Source: Dokdonella sp. (lineage in GTDB: Bacteria > Pseudomonadota > Gammaproteobacteria > Xanthomonadales > Rhodanobacteraceae). Taken from it: DNA of 64,000 nt. Under the pieces are notes generated by a model that was not told the origin of the DNA, made no database searches, and saw only the letters and a program-made list of their open reading frames with translations. The DNA is taken from positions 82,163 through 146,162 of the forward strand of contig JAHCAR010000009.1 of assembly GCA_019634795.1 (NCBI GenBank), written 5' to 3'. A program made the position numbers and the translations under genes. This document shows positions 40,497-49,091 of this stretch, piece by piece; positions within the stretch are counted from its first letter, which is position 1, and each line of letters starts with the position of its first letter.

Positions 40497-41534
40497 TCAG
40501 GCGGTGACTGTTTCCTCGGCATCATCGCAGGCTGATTCGTGGATCGACGCATGCACGGTGCACGCGCCATCGGAGTCGTTGGCATCGAGCTGCATGGCAT
40601 GGATGCCGAGACGGGCGAAGAGCTGCTGGTCGGCGACGACGTCGGGATTGCCGGTGGTCAGCAGTTTTTCACCGTAGAAGATCGAATTTGCGCCAGCGAA
40701 GAAGCACAGGGCCTGCAATTCATCGCTCATCTCCGCACGACCGGCCGACAGGCGCACCATCGAGGCCGGCATGACGATGCGCGCCGTGGCGATCGTGCGC
40801 ACGAATTCGAACGAGTCGAGCATCGCGGTGCCGGCCAGCGGCGTGCCTTCGACCTGGACCAGGCGATTGATCGGCACCGATTGCGGGTGCTCGGGCAAGG
40901 TCGCCAGGGTGTGCAGCAGACCGGCGCGCTGATCGCGCGACTCGCCCATGCCGACGATGCCGCCGCAACAGGTCTTCAGGCCGGCCTTGCGCACGTGGCC
41001 GAGGGTATCGAGGCGATCCTGGTAGTCGCGCGTCCGGATCACATCGGCGTAGAACTCGGGCGCGCTGTCGAGGTTGTGGTTGTAGTAGTCGAGTCCCGCT
41101 GCCCGCAGCGCGGCGGCCTGCTCCTCGGACAGCATGCCGAGGGTGGCGCAGGTTTCCATGCCGAGCTCGCGCACCGCACGAATCATCGCGGCAACCTTCG
41201 GCACGTCCCGATCCTTGGGCGATCGCCAGGCAGCGCCCATGCAGAAGCGCGTCGCCCCGGCCGCCCTGGCCTGTCGGGCCCGTTCGAGCACGGTTTCCAG
41301 CGGCAACAGCTTTTCCGCCTGCACGCCGGTCGAATAGCGCGCCGCCTGCGGGCAATAGGCGCAATCCTCCGGACATCCGCCGGTCTTGATCGAAAGCAGG
41401 GTCGAGACCTGCACGGCGTTGGCGTCGTTATGGGCCCGGTGCACCGCGTGGGCGCGCTGAAGCAGGTCGGCGAACGGAAGTTCGAGGATCGCGAGGACTT
41501 CATCGCGAGTCCAGTCGTGGCGCAGGGCTGACAT
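40497..41534 (-). CDS. bioB: Biotin synthase (BioB)
   Basis: A 345-residue radical SAM enzyme that inserts sulfur into dethiobiotin. The 4Fe-4S cysteines are in [20 protein letters not shown] near residue 52. [25 protein letters not shown] and [13 protein letters not shown] hold the other conserved cysteine and substrate residues. [17 protein letters not shown] is the standard C-terminal block. The ATG at 41534 matches the family N-terminus ([13 protein letters not shown]). It is divergent from comF with 64 bp between the starts. Confidence 0.96.
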   Translation of the reverse strand: MSALRHDWTRDEVLAILELPFADLLQRAHAVHRAHNDANAVQVSTLLSIKTGGCPEDCAYCPQAARYSTGVQAEKLLPLETVLERARQARAAGATRFCMGAAWRSPKDRDVPKVAAMIRAVRELGMETCATLGMLSEEQAAALRAAGLDYYNHNLDSAPEFYADVIRTRDYQDRLDTLGHVRKAGLKTCCGGIVGMGESRDQRAGLLHTLATLPEHPQSVPINRLVQVEGTPLAGTAMLDSFEFVRTIATARIVMPASMVRLSAGRAEMSDELQALCFFAGANSIFYGEKLLTTGNPDVVADQQLFARLGIHAMQLDANDSDGACTVHASIHESACDDAEETVTA

Positions 41535-41598
41535 CAGGGCGTCCGCAGTTCGGTAAAGTGTGGCCGGAAGTCTGGGTTCGGCATGGGAGGCTGTCAAC

Positions 41599-42327
41599 TT
41601 GGAATGGACGCGACGGGTTGACGACGCGGGCGATCGCCTGCTACGCGCGCTGCTGCCGACGCGCTGCCTCCTCTGCGGCAACGCAGGTGCGGCGGGACGC
41701 GACCTCTGCGCGGGCTGTCAGGCCGACCTGCCGCGCAACACCATCTGTTGCGCGCGCTGCGCCCTGCCCTTGGCCCATGCCGCCGCGCAGTGCGGCGAAT
41801 GCCTGCGTCGCGAGCCGGCGTTCTCCCGGGCTTGGGCGCCATTCCGCTATGGCCATCCACTCGACCTGCTCGAAGCCCGCTTCAAGTTCCGCCGTGACCT
41901 GGCCGCCGGTCGCGTGCTGTCGGAACTCCTCGTCGAGTCCGCCCGAGGCGAGCCTACGCTGCCGCTTCCGCAGCGCCTGCTATGCGTGCCCCTGCACGCC
42001 TCTCGCCTGCGCGAACGCGGCTTCAACCAGGCCCTCGAGCTGGCCAGGCCGCTGGCCCGTGCGCTCGACATTCCGCTCGACTTGCAGCTGTTGCGACGCG
42101 TGCGCCCGACCGCCGCGCAAACCGGGCTCGATGCCAGCGAGCGCCGGCGAAACCTGCGCGGTGCGTTTGCCGTCGTCGGGAGCGTTGGCATTCCCGATCA
42201 CGTGGCCATCCTCGACGATGTGATGACGACAGGCTCGACCCTGAACGAGTGCGCCCGCGTGCTGCGTCGCGCTGGCGTCGGACAGGTCGACGTCTGGGCC
42301 CTGGCGCGCGCGCCGGCGCGAGCATGA
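41599..42327 (+). CDS. comF: ComF family phosphoribosyltransferase-like protein
   Basis: A 242-residue protein of the ComF/GntX family, linked to DNA uptake in competent bacteria. A zinc-finger-like N-terminus has four Cys pairs (RCLLCG, LCAGC, CCARC, CGEC). The C-terminal phosphoribosyltransferase domain has [18 protein letters not shown] and the PRPP loop [20 protein letters not shown] near residue 205. The start is chosen as TTG at 41599 because GGGAGG lies 8 bp upstream; a GTG at 41560 is possible. It is divergent from bioB, a neighbour pair common in xanthomonads. Confidence 0.88.
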   Translation: MEWTRRVDDAGDRLLRALLPTRCLLCGNAGAAGRDLCAGCQADLPRNTICCARCALPLAHAAAQCGECLRREPAFSRAWAPFRYGHPLDLLEARFKFRRDLAAGRVLSELLVESARGEPTLPLPQRLLCVPLHASRLRERGFNQALELARPLARALDIPLDLQLLRRVRPTAAQTGLDASERRRNLRGAFAVVGSVGIPDHVAILDDVMTTGSTLNECARVLRRAGVGQVDVWALARAPARA

Positions 42328-42353
42328 CCGGGATCGCCCTCCTCACCTGAAAG

Positions 42354-42369
42354 TGTGATGGAAGTCACA
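42354..42369 (+). promoter_or_regulatory. Perfect CRP/Clp-type box upstream of the TIR-TPR gene
   Basis: TGTGA-TGGAAG-TCACA is an exact CRP consensus, extended to a 9-bp inverted repeat (AAAGTGTGA / TCACACTTT, 42350-42373). It lies 67 bp before the TIR gene start. If TATCCT at 42381-42386 is the -10, the box overlaps the -35, which would suggest repression or a different start site. Confidence 0.7.
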
Positions 42370-42435
42370 CTTTATCGGTGTATCCTTGCGCCGACGGAGG
42401 TAATCCGGACCGCTCGCACGGGAATGGGATGCAGG

Positions 42436-44631
42436 ATGACGCAGCGTCAGCCAGCTTCGGAATTCCGCTACTGGGCTTTCATCAGCTACAGCCACAAGGA
42501 CAAATCCTGGGGGCGCTGGCTGCACAAGGCCCTGGAGACCTATCGCGTCCCGAAGCGCCTGCAGGGCATGCCGACCGCTGCCGGCCGTGTTCCGGCTCGA
42601 CTGACCCCGATCTTCCGTGACCGCGACGAACTGCCGACCGCCAGCAACCTCGGCACCGCCATCGAGGAGGCCCTGCGCCAGTCCTGGTGCCTGATCGTCA
42701 TCTGCTCTCCCGATGCCGCGCAATCGCGCTGGGTCAACGAGGAAGTGCTGGCCTTCCAGCGCCTCGGCCGCGGCAACCGCATCCACTGCCTGATCGTCGA
42801 TTCGGGTGACGACGCGGCGGCGCCGCTGGCCTTCCCTCCGGCACTGGGCGAGCGCGAGGAAGCCGAAGGCAACCGCAGCGGCGAACCGATCGCGGCCGAT
42901 GCGCGACGCTTCGGTGACGGCCGGACCGGCGCAAAGCTCAAGCTGATCGCTGGCATCCTCGGCATCGGCTACGACACCCTGGTCCAGCGCGAGCAGCAGC
43001 GCCGCCATCGTAACTTGCTAGCCGTGACCTGTGCGTCGCTGGCCCTGGTCGTCGTGCTCGCCGCCGCCACCGTGATCGCGATCACCTCGCGGCGCGATGC
43101 CGTGGACCAGCGCACGCATGCCGAGAGCCTGGTCGAATTCATGATCGGCGACCTGCGCAAGAAGCTCGAACCGGACGGCAAGCTGGCTACCCTCGATGCG
43201 GTCGGCAAGGAAGCCCTCGCCTACTATGCCTCGCAGAAGTCGCAAGATCTCGATGCCGACGGTCTCGCCCGCCGTGCCCGCGCCCTGCACATGATCGGCG
43301 AAGTCTACGACCTGCGCGGCGAACTCGATGAAGCCCTCAAGGTTTTCGAACAGGCTGCCGACAGCACCGCTGAACTCGTTGCACGCGAGCCCGACAACGG
43401 TCAGCGCATTTTTGACCACGCACAGAGCGTGTTCTGGGTCGGCTACATTGCCTATCAGCGTGGCAACGTCACCGTTGCCGAGCCAGCGTTCCTCGAATAC
43501 AAGCGGCTCACGGAGCGCCTGGTAGCCATCGACCCAAGCAACGACGATTGGCAGGCCGAACTTGGTTATGCGAATAGCAACCTCGGTACGTTGCTCTATG
43601 AACAGGGTCGGCTCGACGAGGCAGCCAACATCTACTCATCGGAACTCGACACTGCGAAAAGGATGGGCCAAGAAGATCAGGAGACATACGATCGGCAGGT
43701 GAGGATCGCGCAAGCCTATGCGCGCCTGGCCAACATTTTCTATGTTCAGGGAAGATTGCGCGAGTCTGCTGATTTTCGACAGAGCGAAGGCAAAATATAT
43801 GAAGAAGCCATCCGCAAGAATCCCAACAACAATGATGCAAAAGAAGCACTTTCGATTAATCAGCGTAGTTTGGGTCGCATCTTGCTCGATCTCGGTGACT
43901 TGACCTCGGCGACAGTCAAATTCGAACGTGCTGAGAAACTCGCGGCGACCTTGTTCGCCACCGATCCGGACAATGCGAACTGGGTCGATAGCGCCGTGGC
44001 TGCGCAAACTAGTTTGGCTGAAGCATTGACCTTCGCAAACCAGATCCACCCCGCGATCGGAATGAGCGCAAATGCGCGCAAGCTCGCGGAAGAGCTCGTA
44101 GCGAGGGATCCGACTGTCACTGCATGGCAGCTGCGCTGGTTGAACGTGCTCTTGCTCCAGGCAAGGCAAAGGCTGGAGTTCGGCTCTTCAGACGAAGCGC
44201 TTCGCTTGGCCACAGACATCGTGAATAGGGTTGACGGACTTCCTCAAGGAAAGCTTCGCGACTGGGAGCGCACCAATGTTTTGGTACAGGCTCTTGTTCT
44301 CGTTGGCGAGGCCGGCGCTCGCTCCGGGGAAATCACTAATGCCGAAATGGCTTGGGACAGAGTCCTCGAAGTCTTGGACGGAGGCGTCGAGGCACAAATT
44401 CCCAAGAACCTGGCAGCGCGTGCTCTTGCACTCTCCGCGTTGGGAAGAGGCAAGCGGGCAATCACCGCCATCGAGTCACTTCGAAAAATCGGATATCGCG
44501 AATACACGTATCTGGAAGCATTAAGTCAAGTTGCGGGAACGACCAGCCTTATGGATTCCCACAGTGTTGGCGCTAGTGTGGTAGACTCACGACACAAGAT
44601 GAAGGGGATACGAACATGGCGAACGACGTAA
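42436..44631 (+). CDS. Membrane-anchored TIR-domain protein with TPR-like C-terminus
   Basis: A 731-residue protein. The TIR domain (about 8-130) starts FRYWAFISYSHKDKSWGRWL, has the BB-loop region LTPIFRDRDELPTASNL, and carries SRWVNEEVLAFQRLG with the Glu position used for NAD+ cleavage in active TIRs. A membrane helix (about 193-213, LLAVTCASLALVVVLAAATV) follows. The rest (about 230-710) is helical TPR-like repeats, for example LYEQGRLDEAANIYSSELD and LANIFYVQGRLRESADF. The ATG at 42436 puts the TIR fold near the start. Base composition drops in the 3' part (from about 43500), as in cyclase 2, suggesting mosaic origin. Whether the role is signalling or antiphage is unknown. Confidence 0.85.
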   Translation: MTQRQPASEFRYWAFISYSHKDKSWGRWLHKALETYRVPKRLQGMPTAAGRVPARLTPIFRDRDELPTASNLGTAIEEALRQSWCLIVICSPDAAQSRWVNEEVLAFQRLGRGNRIHCLIVDSGDDAAAPLAFPPALGEREEAEGNRSGEPIAADARRFGDGRTGAKLKLIAGILGIGYDTLVQREQQRRHRNLLAVTCASLALVVVLAAATVIAITSRRDAVDQRTHAESLVEFMIGDLRKKLEPDGKLATLDAVGKEALAYYASQKSQDLDADGLARRARALHMIGEVYDLRGELDEALKVFEQAADSTAELVAREPDNGQRIFDHAQSVFWVGYIAYQRGNVTVAEPAFLEYKRLTERLVAIDPSNDDWQAELGYANSNLGTLLYEQGRLDEAANIYSSELDTAKRMGQEDQETYDRQVRIAQAYARLANIFYVQGRLRESADFRQSEGKIYEEAIRKNPNNNDAKEALSINQRSLGRILLDLGDLTSATVKFERAEKLAATLFATDPDNANWVDSAVAAQTSLAEALTFANQIHPAIGMSANARKLAEELVARDPTVTAWQLRWLNVLLLQARQRLEFGSSDEALRLATDIVNRVDGLPQGKLRDWERTNVLVQALVLVGEAGARSGEITNAEMAWDRVLEVLDGGVEAQIPKNLAARALALSALGRGKRAITAIESLRKIGYREYTYLEALSQVAGTTSLMDSHSVGASVVDSRHKMKGIRTWRTT

Positions 44632-45196
44632 ATATCAACGTTTCTGTATGGCTCAAGGAGCCTGGCAAGCCGCCGGAGAACACCGATTCGTTCAAGAACG
44701 TGATTTTGGCTTCAAGAGCGTAGCCCACACTGCCTTGGGTGTCGTTTTGCACAAGGACGGCACGAATCGATATCAGCGACGCTGCTAACAGACTCGATAT
44801 CAAGTTCTACCTTGAGACAAAGTTGCTAGCCGACGAGCAGGGAAGCATCTGTACGGACTATGGCGTCAGTTTCAAACCGGTTGTTGTAGCGCACCGTACC
44901 AGACAAGTGCAAGGCAGCTGATGTGGATTGCGCCAGGCGAAAATCCGCCGATGGGGAGAATGGCCATCAACCTCGGGGTTCTCAAGCTTCAAGCACAACG
45001 TCTATGGTGACGAGTCGAGCATGTCGGTCTCGATAAATAGGAAAAGGTTAACCGCTGAGACCTATTCGTACAGTCTCGCCGTGTTTCGCAACAGACACCA
45101 AAGGCGGAAAAGCCGGCGCACTAGTTCGAGATGACCCGCAAATCAAGAATGGAACGACGCATCATTTCTTTCCACCCTACCTCCTGCCGGGTCTGC
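44616..45196 (+). pseudogene. Frameshifted remnant of a small protein gene after the TIR-TPR gene
   Basis: An ATG at 44616, overlapping the TIR gene end and preceded by AAGGGGA, begins MANDVNINVSVWLKEPGK and stops after 35 residues. Coding-like sequence then continues in changing frames: DFGFKSVAHTALGVVLHKDG (from 44702), ISDAANRLDIKFYLETKLLA (from about 44745), SSFKHNVYGDESSMSVSINR (from about 44974) and TDTKGGKAGALVRDDPQIKN (from about 45091). Together these would make one protein of about 190 residues with at least four frame changes or stops. I read it as a decayed gene; sequencing errors are an alternative. No family is recognised. The rest, to 45378, shows nothing convincing. Confidence 0.45.
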
Positions 45197-45382
45197 TTCT
45201 TGGCATCGTACTGGGGCCTTGGGCACCGCGGTCCTGTGTTGCTGCGCGACAGAAATCGATCGCGCCCCGCCTGGGCCGCACACACCTTGCTCCAAGCCCA
45301 TTTCAGTCGATCCGCCGGCCCGCACGATTCACTCGAGGCGCGAGAGCAAGAGGTCCGAAGCCAGGTTGGGGTGAGCGCCTAG

Positions 45383-45666
45383 GGAGGCTCTGAACAAGTG
45401 GCGCAATCGTCATGGCGTTCAGAAGGCTCGCCACAGGTGCTGCGTGGCGAAGTGAAGGCTGGTTGCCTTGACGAGCCGCGTGGTGCCTGTGGCGGGCCTT
45501 CTGGACGCCACCCTTGTTCCATTGAATCAATTGCTTGGGCGACGCCTGCCTGCGCGCAGCTCTTTGTTGCGCCGACTTGAAAGACGGCCAGTCTGTCTGC
45601 GTCGGCGCGCCGCGATCTGCACGCAGGCAGTCGTCGTGACGGTTGTGCCACTTGTTCAGAGCCTCC
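45383..45666. mobile_element. 284-bp MITE or relic IS with GGAGGCTCTGAACAAGTGGC inverted ends and CTAG duplication
   Basis: The left end GGAGGCTCTGAACAAGTGGC (45383-45402) returns as its exact reverse complement at 45647-45666. Weaker pairing continues for about 15 bp (GCAATCGTCA against ACAACCGTCA). CTAG flanks both sides (45379-45382 and 45667-45670), matching the YTAR target duplication of IS5-family elements. There is no transposase frame, so it is non-autonomous. The right CTAG supplies the TAG stop of ubiA. Confidence 0.85.
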
Positions 45667-47334
45667 CTAGCGAATCGCCAGCGCCAGCAGCAGGCCTATC
45701 CACAACACGCAGCCCACCCAGTTGTTGTTGCGGAAGGCGGCGAAGCAGGCTTCGCGTTCGCGCTTGCGGATGATCCATTGCTGCCAGCCGAACAGCGCCG
45801 CGGCGATCGCGAGTCCGGCGAAGTAGGGCCAGACCAGCTCGGCGCGCGTGCCGGCGAGGAGCATGGCGAACAGGAAGGTGGCCATGAGGATGCCGATGAT
45901 CGGGCGGTCGGCGTCGGCGAACAGGATCGCCGTGGACTTGGCGCCGACGCGGATATCGTCCTCACGGTCGACCATCGCGTACTCGGTGTCGTAGATGGTC
46001 GAAAACAGCACGTTGGCGAGGAACAGCAGCCAGGCCAGGGCCGGCACCCCTCCGGTGACGGCGGCGAAGGCCATCGGGATCGACCAGCCGAACGCGGCAC
46101 CGAGGACGACCTGGGCCAGGTGCGTATAGCGCTTGCAAAATGGATAGACCGCCGCAAGGGCGGCACCGGCGAACGAAAGCTTGATGGTCAGCGCATTGGT
46201 GAACAGGACCAGCACGAAGGCGAAGGCGAGCAGGCCGAGAAAGAGCAGGATCGCCTCGCGTCGGGATACCCGCCCCGCCGCCATCGGTCGACCACGCGTG
46301 CGCTCGACATGCGCGTCGAGCCAGGCGTGGTCGGCATAGTCGTTGATCACGCAACCGGCCGATCGCATGACAAAGACGCCGAGCGTGAAGATGACCAGCG
46401 CGCCGATCGGCGGAAAATCGTTGGCGGCGAACCAGAGTCCCCACCAGGTCGGCCAAAGCAGCAGCAGGGCGCCGACCGGGCGATCCAGGCGCATCAGCAC
46501 GAGGTATTGGCGGATGCGTTCGCGCCACGGCTCGCGCAGATGGTCGGTCAACCATTCGATCACGCGCATCGAGCGCGTCGAGGCGTCGGCCGGATGCGGT
46601 TGCGTAGGCATGGCGGCGTGCTTGCGGCCCGGTTTTGCGGGGACACTTGCTGACGGGACCGCTTCGACAGCCCAGGGCGGTGGTGCGGCCTGCGCTTCCC
46701 GACCACTGGCCGAGACCGATTGGGTCGGTTTTGGCCTGGAGTCCTCGTCGGAGCCGTACGTCGCTGCAGGGCTTGGCGCGCGTCGGACCGGCGGTGCCGC
46801 CGAAGTGGACCTGTCGGTTGGACGCATCCCGGTGTAGGCCGGATCCCGCAGCGAAGGCTCGACAGCAGGTGGCCGGGCGCGCGTCTGCTCCGCGCGCGCC
46901 TGCAATGGCGCTTCGCTGCGGGGGGTCGACTGCCGCGCAAGGATTTCCGATTCTGCGGGTGGCTCGGCGGTGGAAGCGGAAGCGGAGACTGGAGGCCTGG
47001 CTCGACCCGGTGGCGATGCACTTGGGCGCGTGGCGACCGTTCGCCTGGTCGCCGCAGGCGACCCGTTGCCGGACAGCTCCGGCTTGTCAGGCGCGGCCTT
47101 GGCCGGTTCGCGTGTTGCTGCCCGTTCCGGCTCCGCGGATGTTTTCGGCACGACGCGGCGCGGCGTCGCCCGCGCTCGCGGCAAGGGCGCCTGCTCGCCG
47201 GTGCTGCCCTCGTCCGCGACGCTCTTGCGTGCTGCAGTCTTGCGCGGTGCCGGTGGTGAGTCGGGCGCGCTCGTAGAGGGCGAGCGCGGTCGCCTGCGGG
47301 GTGGATCGCTCGGGGGTGGAGGCGTGTCGCTCAT
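45667..47334 (-). CDS. ubiA: 4-Hydroxybenzoate polyprenyltransferase (UbiA) with a long disordered N-terminus
   Basis: The C-terminal about 290 residues are UbiA, the membrane enzyme that prenylates 4-hydroxybenzoate in ubiquinone synthesis. RLDRPVGALLLLWPTWWGLW precedes the first Asp motif in CVINDYADHAWLDAHV (N-D-x-x-D). The second is in IYDTEYAMVDREDDIRVG. Nine hydrophobic helices follow the family pattern. The frame extends about 255 residues upstream from the enzyme as a Pro/Ala/Arg-rich, low-complexity stretch starting MSDTPPPPSDPP (ATG 47334). Ordinary UbiA starts near MPTQPHPADAST (ATG 46611) or MRVIEWLTDHL. Whether the extension is translated is uncertain. The stop codon lies in the CTAG duplicated by the MITE. 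Confidence 0.85.
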   Translation of the reverse strand: MSDTPPPPSDPPRRRPRSPSTSAPDSPPAPRKTAARKSVADEGSTGEQAPLPRARATPRRVVPKTSAEPERAATREPAKAAPDKPELSGNGSPAATRRTVATRPSASPPGRARPPVSASASTAEPPAESEILARQSTPRSEAPLQARAEQTRARPPAVEPSLRDPAYTGMRPTDRSTSAAPPVRRAPSPAATYGSDEDSRPKPTQSVSASGREAQAAPPPWAVEAVPSASVPAKPGRKHAAMPTQPHPADASTRSMRVIEWLTDHLREPWRERIRQYLVLMRLDRPVGALLLLWPTWWGLWFAANDFPPIGALVIFTLGVFVMRSAGCVINDYADHAWLDAHVERTRGRPMAAGRVSRREAILLFLGLLAFAFVLVLFTNALTIKLSFAGAALAAVYPFCKRYTHLAQVVLGAAFGWSIPMAFAAVTGGVPALAWLLFLANVLFSTIYDTEYAMVDREDDIRVGAKSTAILFADADRPIIGILMATFLFAMLLAGTRAELVWPYFAGLAIAAALFGWQQWIIRKREREACFAAFRNNNWVGCVLWIGLLLALAIR

Positions 47335-47439
47335 GCCCACAGTGTAGTGTGCGCCATCGCAATCGACGACCATCGGTCAGCGGATTAGGCTCGGCCCAAC
47401 CGACCACAGCCGGATGAACAACCTATCGAATCGCAACAC

Positions 47440-48123
47440 CTAGCGTCGTGCGCGCCGGGCGATTCCGGGACGCCAGATGAGCGCAAAGACGATGCCGAGC
47501 AGGAATCCGGCGATATGGGTCCACCATGCCACCGCACCGAAGGCCGGGCCCACATAGGTGAACAGAATCTGCAGCACGGCCCAGAAGCCGATCAGCAACG
47601 GGGCCGGCACGCGCACGAATTCGAGGAAGAACCCGAGCGGCAGGACCAGGCCCAGGCGCGCGCGTGGATACAGTGCGAGGTAGGCGCCGACGACGCTCGA
47701 TACAGCGCCGCTGGAACCGATGATCGGCGAGTTGGTCGTGGCCAGGGTCAGCGCGCCGACCAGGTTGGCCAGGGCGCCACCGATGACGAAGAGCACCAGA
47801 AAGCGTCCGGCGCCGAGGGCGCGCTCGGTCGGCACGCCGAAGATGATCAGGAACAGCAGGTTCGTGGTCAGGTGAATCCAGTCGGCATGGATGAACAGCG
47901 CGGTGACCAGGCGCGCAAAGCGCAGTTCCGCCAGCTGGATGGCCCAGGGCGCCGAGGTGTCCAGCAGGGTCGAGGGCACCGTACCCCAGACCATCAGCAG
48001 TCGGGTGCGGCCGCTGGCCGGCTCGGTGGCGATCCACAGGAACATGGCCACGCAGATGCCGACCAGCAACAGGGTCGCCCAGGTCGGGGGCGGCCGGCGG
48101 CGGCTCTCGAGCTGGATGAACAT
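47440..48123 (-). CDS. Rhomboid family intramembrane serine protease
   Basis: A 227-residue membrane protease with six to seven helices. The catalytic Ser is in SPIIGSSGAVSSVVGAYLAL (GSSG) near residue 138 and the His in AVAWWTHIAGFLLGIVFAL near 204. LFIHADWIHLTTNLLFLIIF is the conserved HxxxxHxxxN helix (two His, Asn). These match active GlpG/YqgP-like rhomboids. Start and length are typical. It lies between ubiA and the gspB gene in the same direction, but gaps of 105 and 16 bp leave the operon structure open. Substrates are unknown. Confidence 0.92.
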   Translation of the reverse strand: MFIQLESRRRPPPTWATLLLVGICVAMFLWIATEPASGRTRLLMVWGTVPSTLLDTSAPWAIQLAELRFARLVTALFIHADWIHLTTNLLFLIIFGVPTERALGAGRFLVLFVIGGALANLVGALTLATTNSPIIGSSGAVSSVVGAYLALYPRARLGLVLPLGFFLEFVRVPAPLLIGFWAVLQILFTYVGPAFGAVAWWTHIAGFLLGIVFALIWRPGIARRARR

Positions 48124-48139
48124 GCCGGCGCTGGCCGCC

Positions 48140-49078
48140 TTAGCGACCGCCGCGCGGATACAGGAAGCGCTGGCCTTCGCGCTCGAAAACCACGCCGTCG
48201 CTGCGGATCTCGACGAGCTTCATGCCGTCGATTTCATCGCCTTCGACATGGCGGGCATCGTTGATGATGACGAAGCGGTTTTCCGGAGCGTTGGCGAACA
48301 CGTGCATGGTCAGCTTGATTTCCGGCAACTCGCGTCGAACCGCGTAGGGCAGTTCCCAGATCAGCTTGATTGCATCCGCCGGGGCGGTTCCGGCAACCGG
48401 CGCGGAAACCACAGGATTGCCCGGCGCGGCGGCCGCGGCCTCCGGCCTGGGCGGCGTTCTTGCCGGCGCGGTGGCCCTGGCGGACCTTGCTCCGGCCGCT
48501 CCCGGCGGCGGTGCTGGCGGTACCGCAACGGCCTGCGCATCGAGGGCCGCACGCGCCGTTTCGACAGCGCCAGGATCGGCGCTCGCCGGTTGCGGCTCCG
48601 ATTCCTTGATCGTGGCCGGCTCGCCCGGTTTGAGCAGCTGCGGATTGGCCACGACCAGCTCGCCGCTTTTCACTTTCTCGCGCAGGTCGGGGCGCATGCC
48701 GGCGGTAGCGTCGGGTGCGACCTTGCTGCGCGGCAGCCGCGTGGCGGCGCTGCTCTGCGCCGTTTCCGCGGCGGGTGCGCTCGGTGGCAAGCCGTCGAAG
48801 GTAATGGCACTGCGCGCTGTTGGGCGGGCCGTTTCCTCCTTGCTGGCCACCGTCTGTGCAGGCGGGCTAGGAGGAACAGCCACGGCCTCGGGCGGCGGGG
48901 TCTCGCTGGCGCGGCGCATCCACCACAGGCCGAGCAGCGCAATCGCGATCAGCGCGACGAGCACCGGCAGCAGGCTGCGACGGCGGCGCACCGCCATGAT
49001 CGGCGAGCCGATCGACGGCGACTCGCCAAGCCGGCGCTGGCGTTCGGATTTCTTCAGGGCTTCAAGGATCAGCGACAT
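48140..49078 (-). CDS. gspB: Type II secretion assembly protein GspB
   Basis: A 312-residue inner-membrane protein. It begins MSLILEALKKSERQRRLGE, the classic GspB/ExeB start, followed by one membrane helix (about 38-55). A long Pro/Ala-rich periplasmic linker (about 60-220) leads to the C-terminal domain (about 225-312, IKLIWELPYAVRRELPEIKL and HVEGDEIDGMKLVEIRSDGV). GspB works with GspA to place the secretin in the outer membrane past the peptidoglycan. The gspA gene lies 13 bp upstream in the same operon. Confidence 0.9.
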   Translation of the reverse strand: MSLILEALKKSERQRRLGESPSIGSPIMAVRRRRSLLPVLVALIAIALLGLWWMRRASETPPPEAVAVPPSPPAQTVASKEETARPTARSAITFDGLPPSAPAAETAQSSAATRLPRSKVAPDATAGMRPDLREKVKSGELVVANPQLLKPGEPATIKESEPQPASADPGAVETARAALDAQAVAVPPAPPPGAAGARSARATAPARTPPRPEAAAAAPGNPVVSAPVAGTAPADAIKLIWELPYAVRRELPEIKLTMHVFANAPENRFVIINDARHVEGDEIDGMKLVEIRSDGVVFEREGQRFLYPRGGR

Positions 49079-49091
49079 GGTGCGGTGCGTT

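Noticed and set aside
45131-45382. 83-residue frame before the MITE
   Set aside because: It uses the frame-shifted remnant region, has no ribosome site, and ends at the MITE flank.
46635-47276. 213-residue + strand frame opposite the UbiA extension
   Set aside because: Low-complexity sequence open in several frames; no start signal or domain. The minus frame is at least continuous with ubiA.
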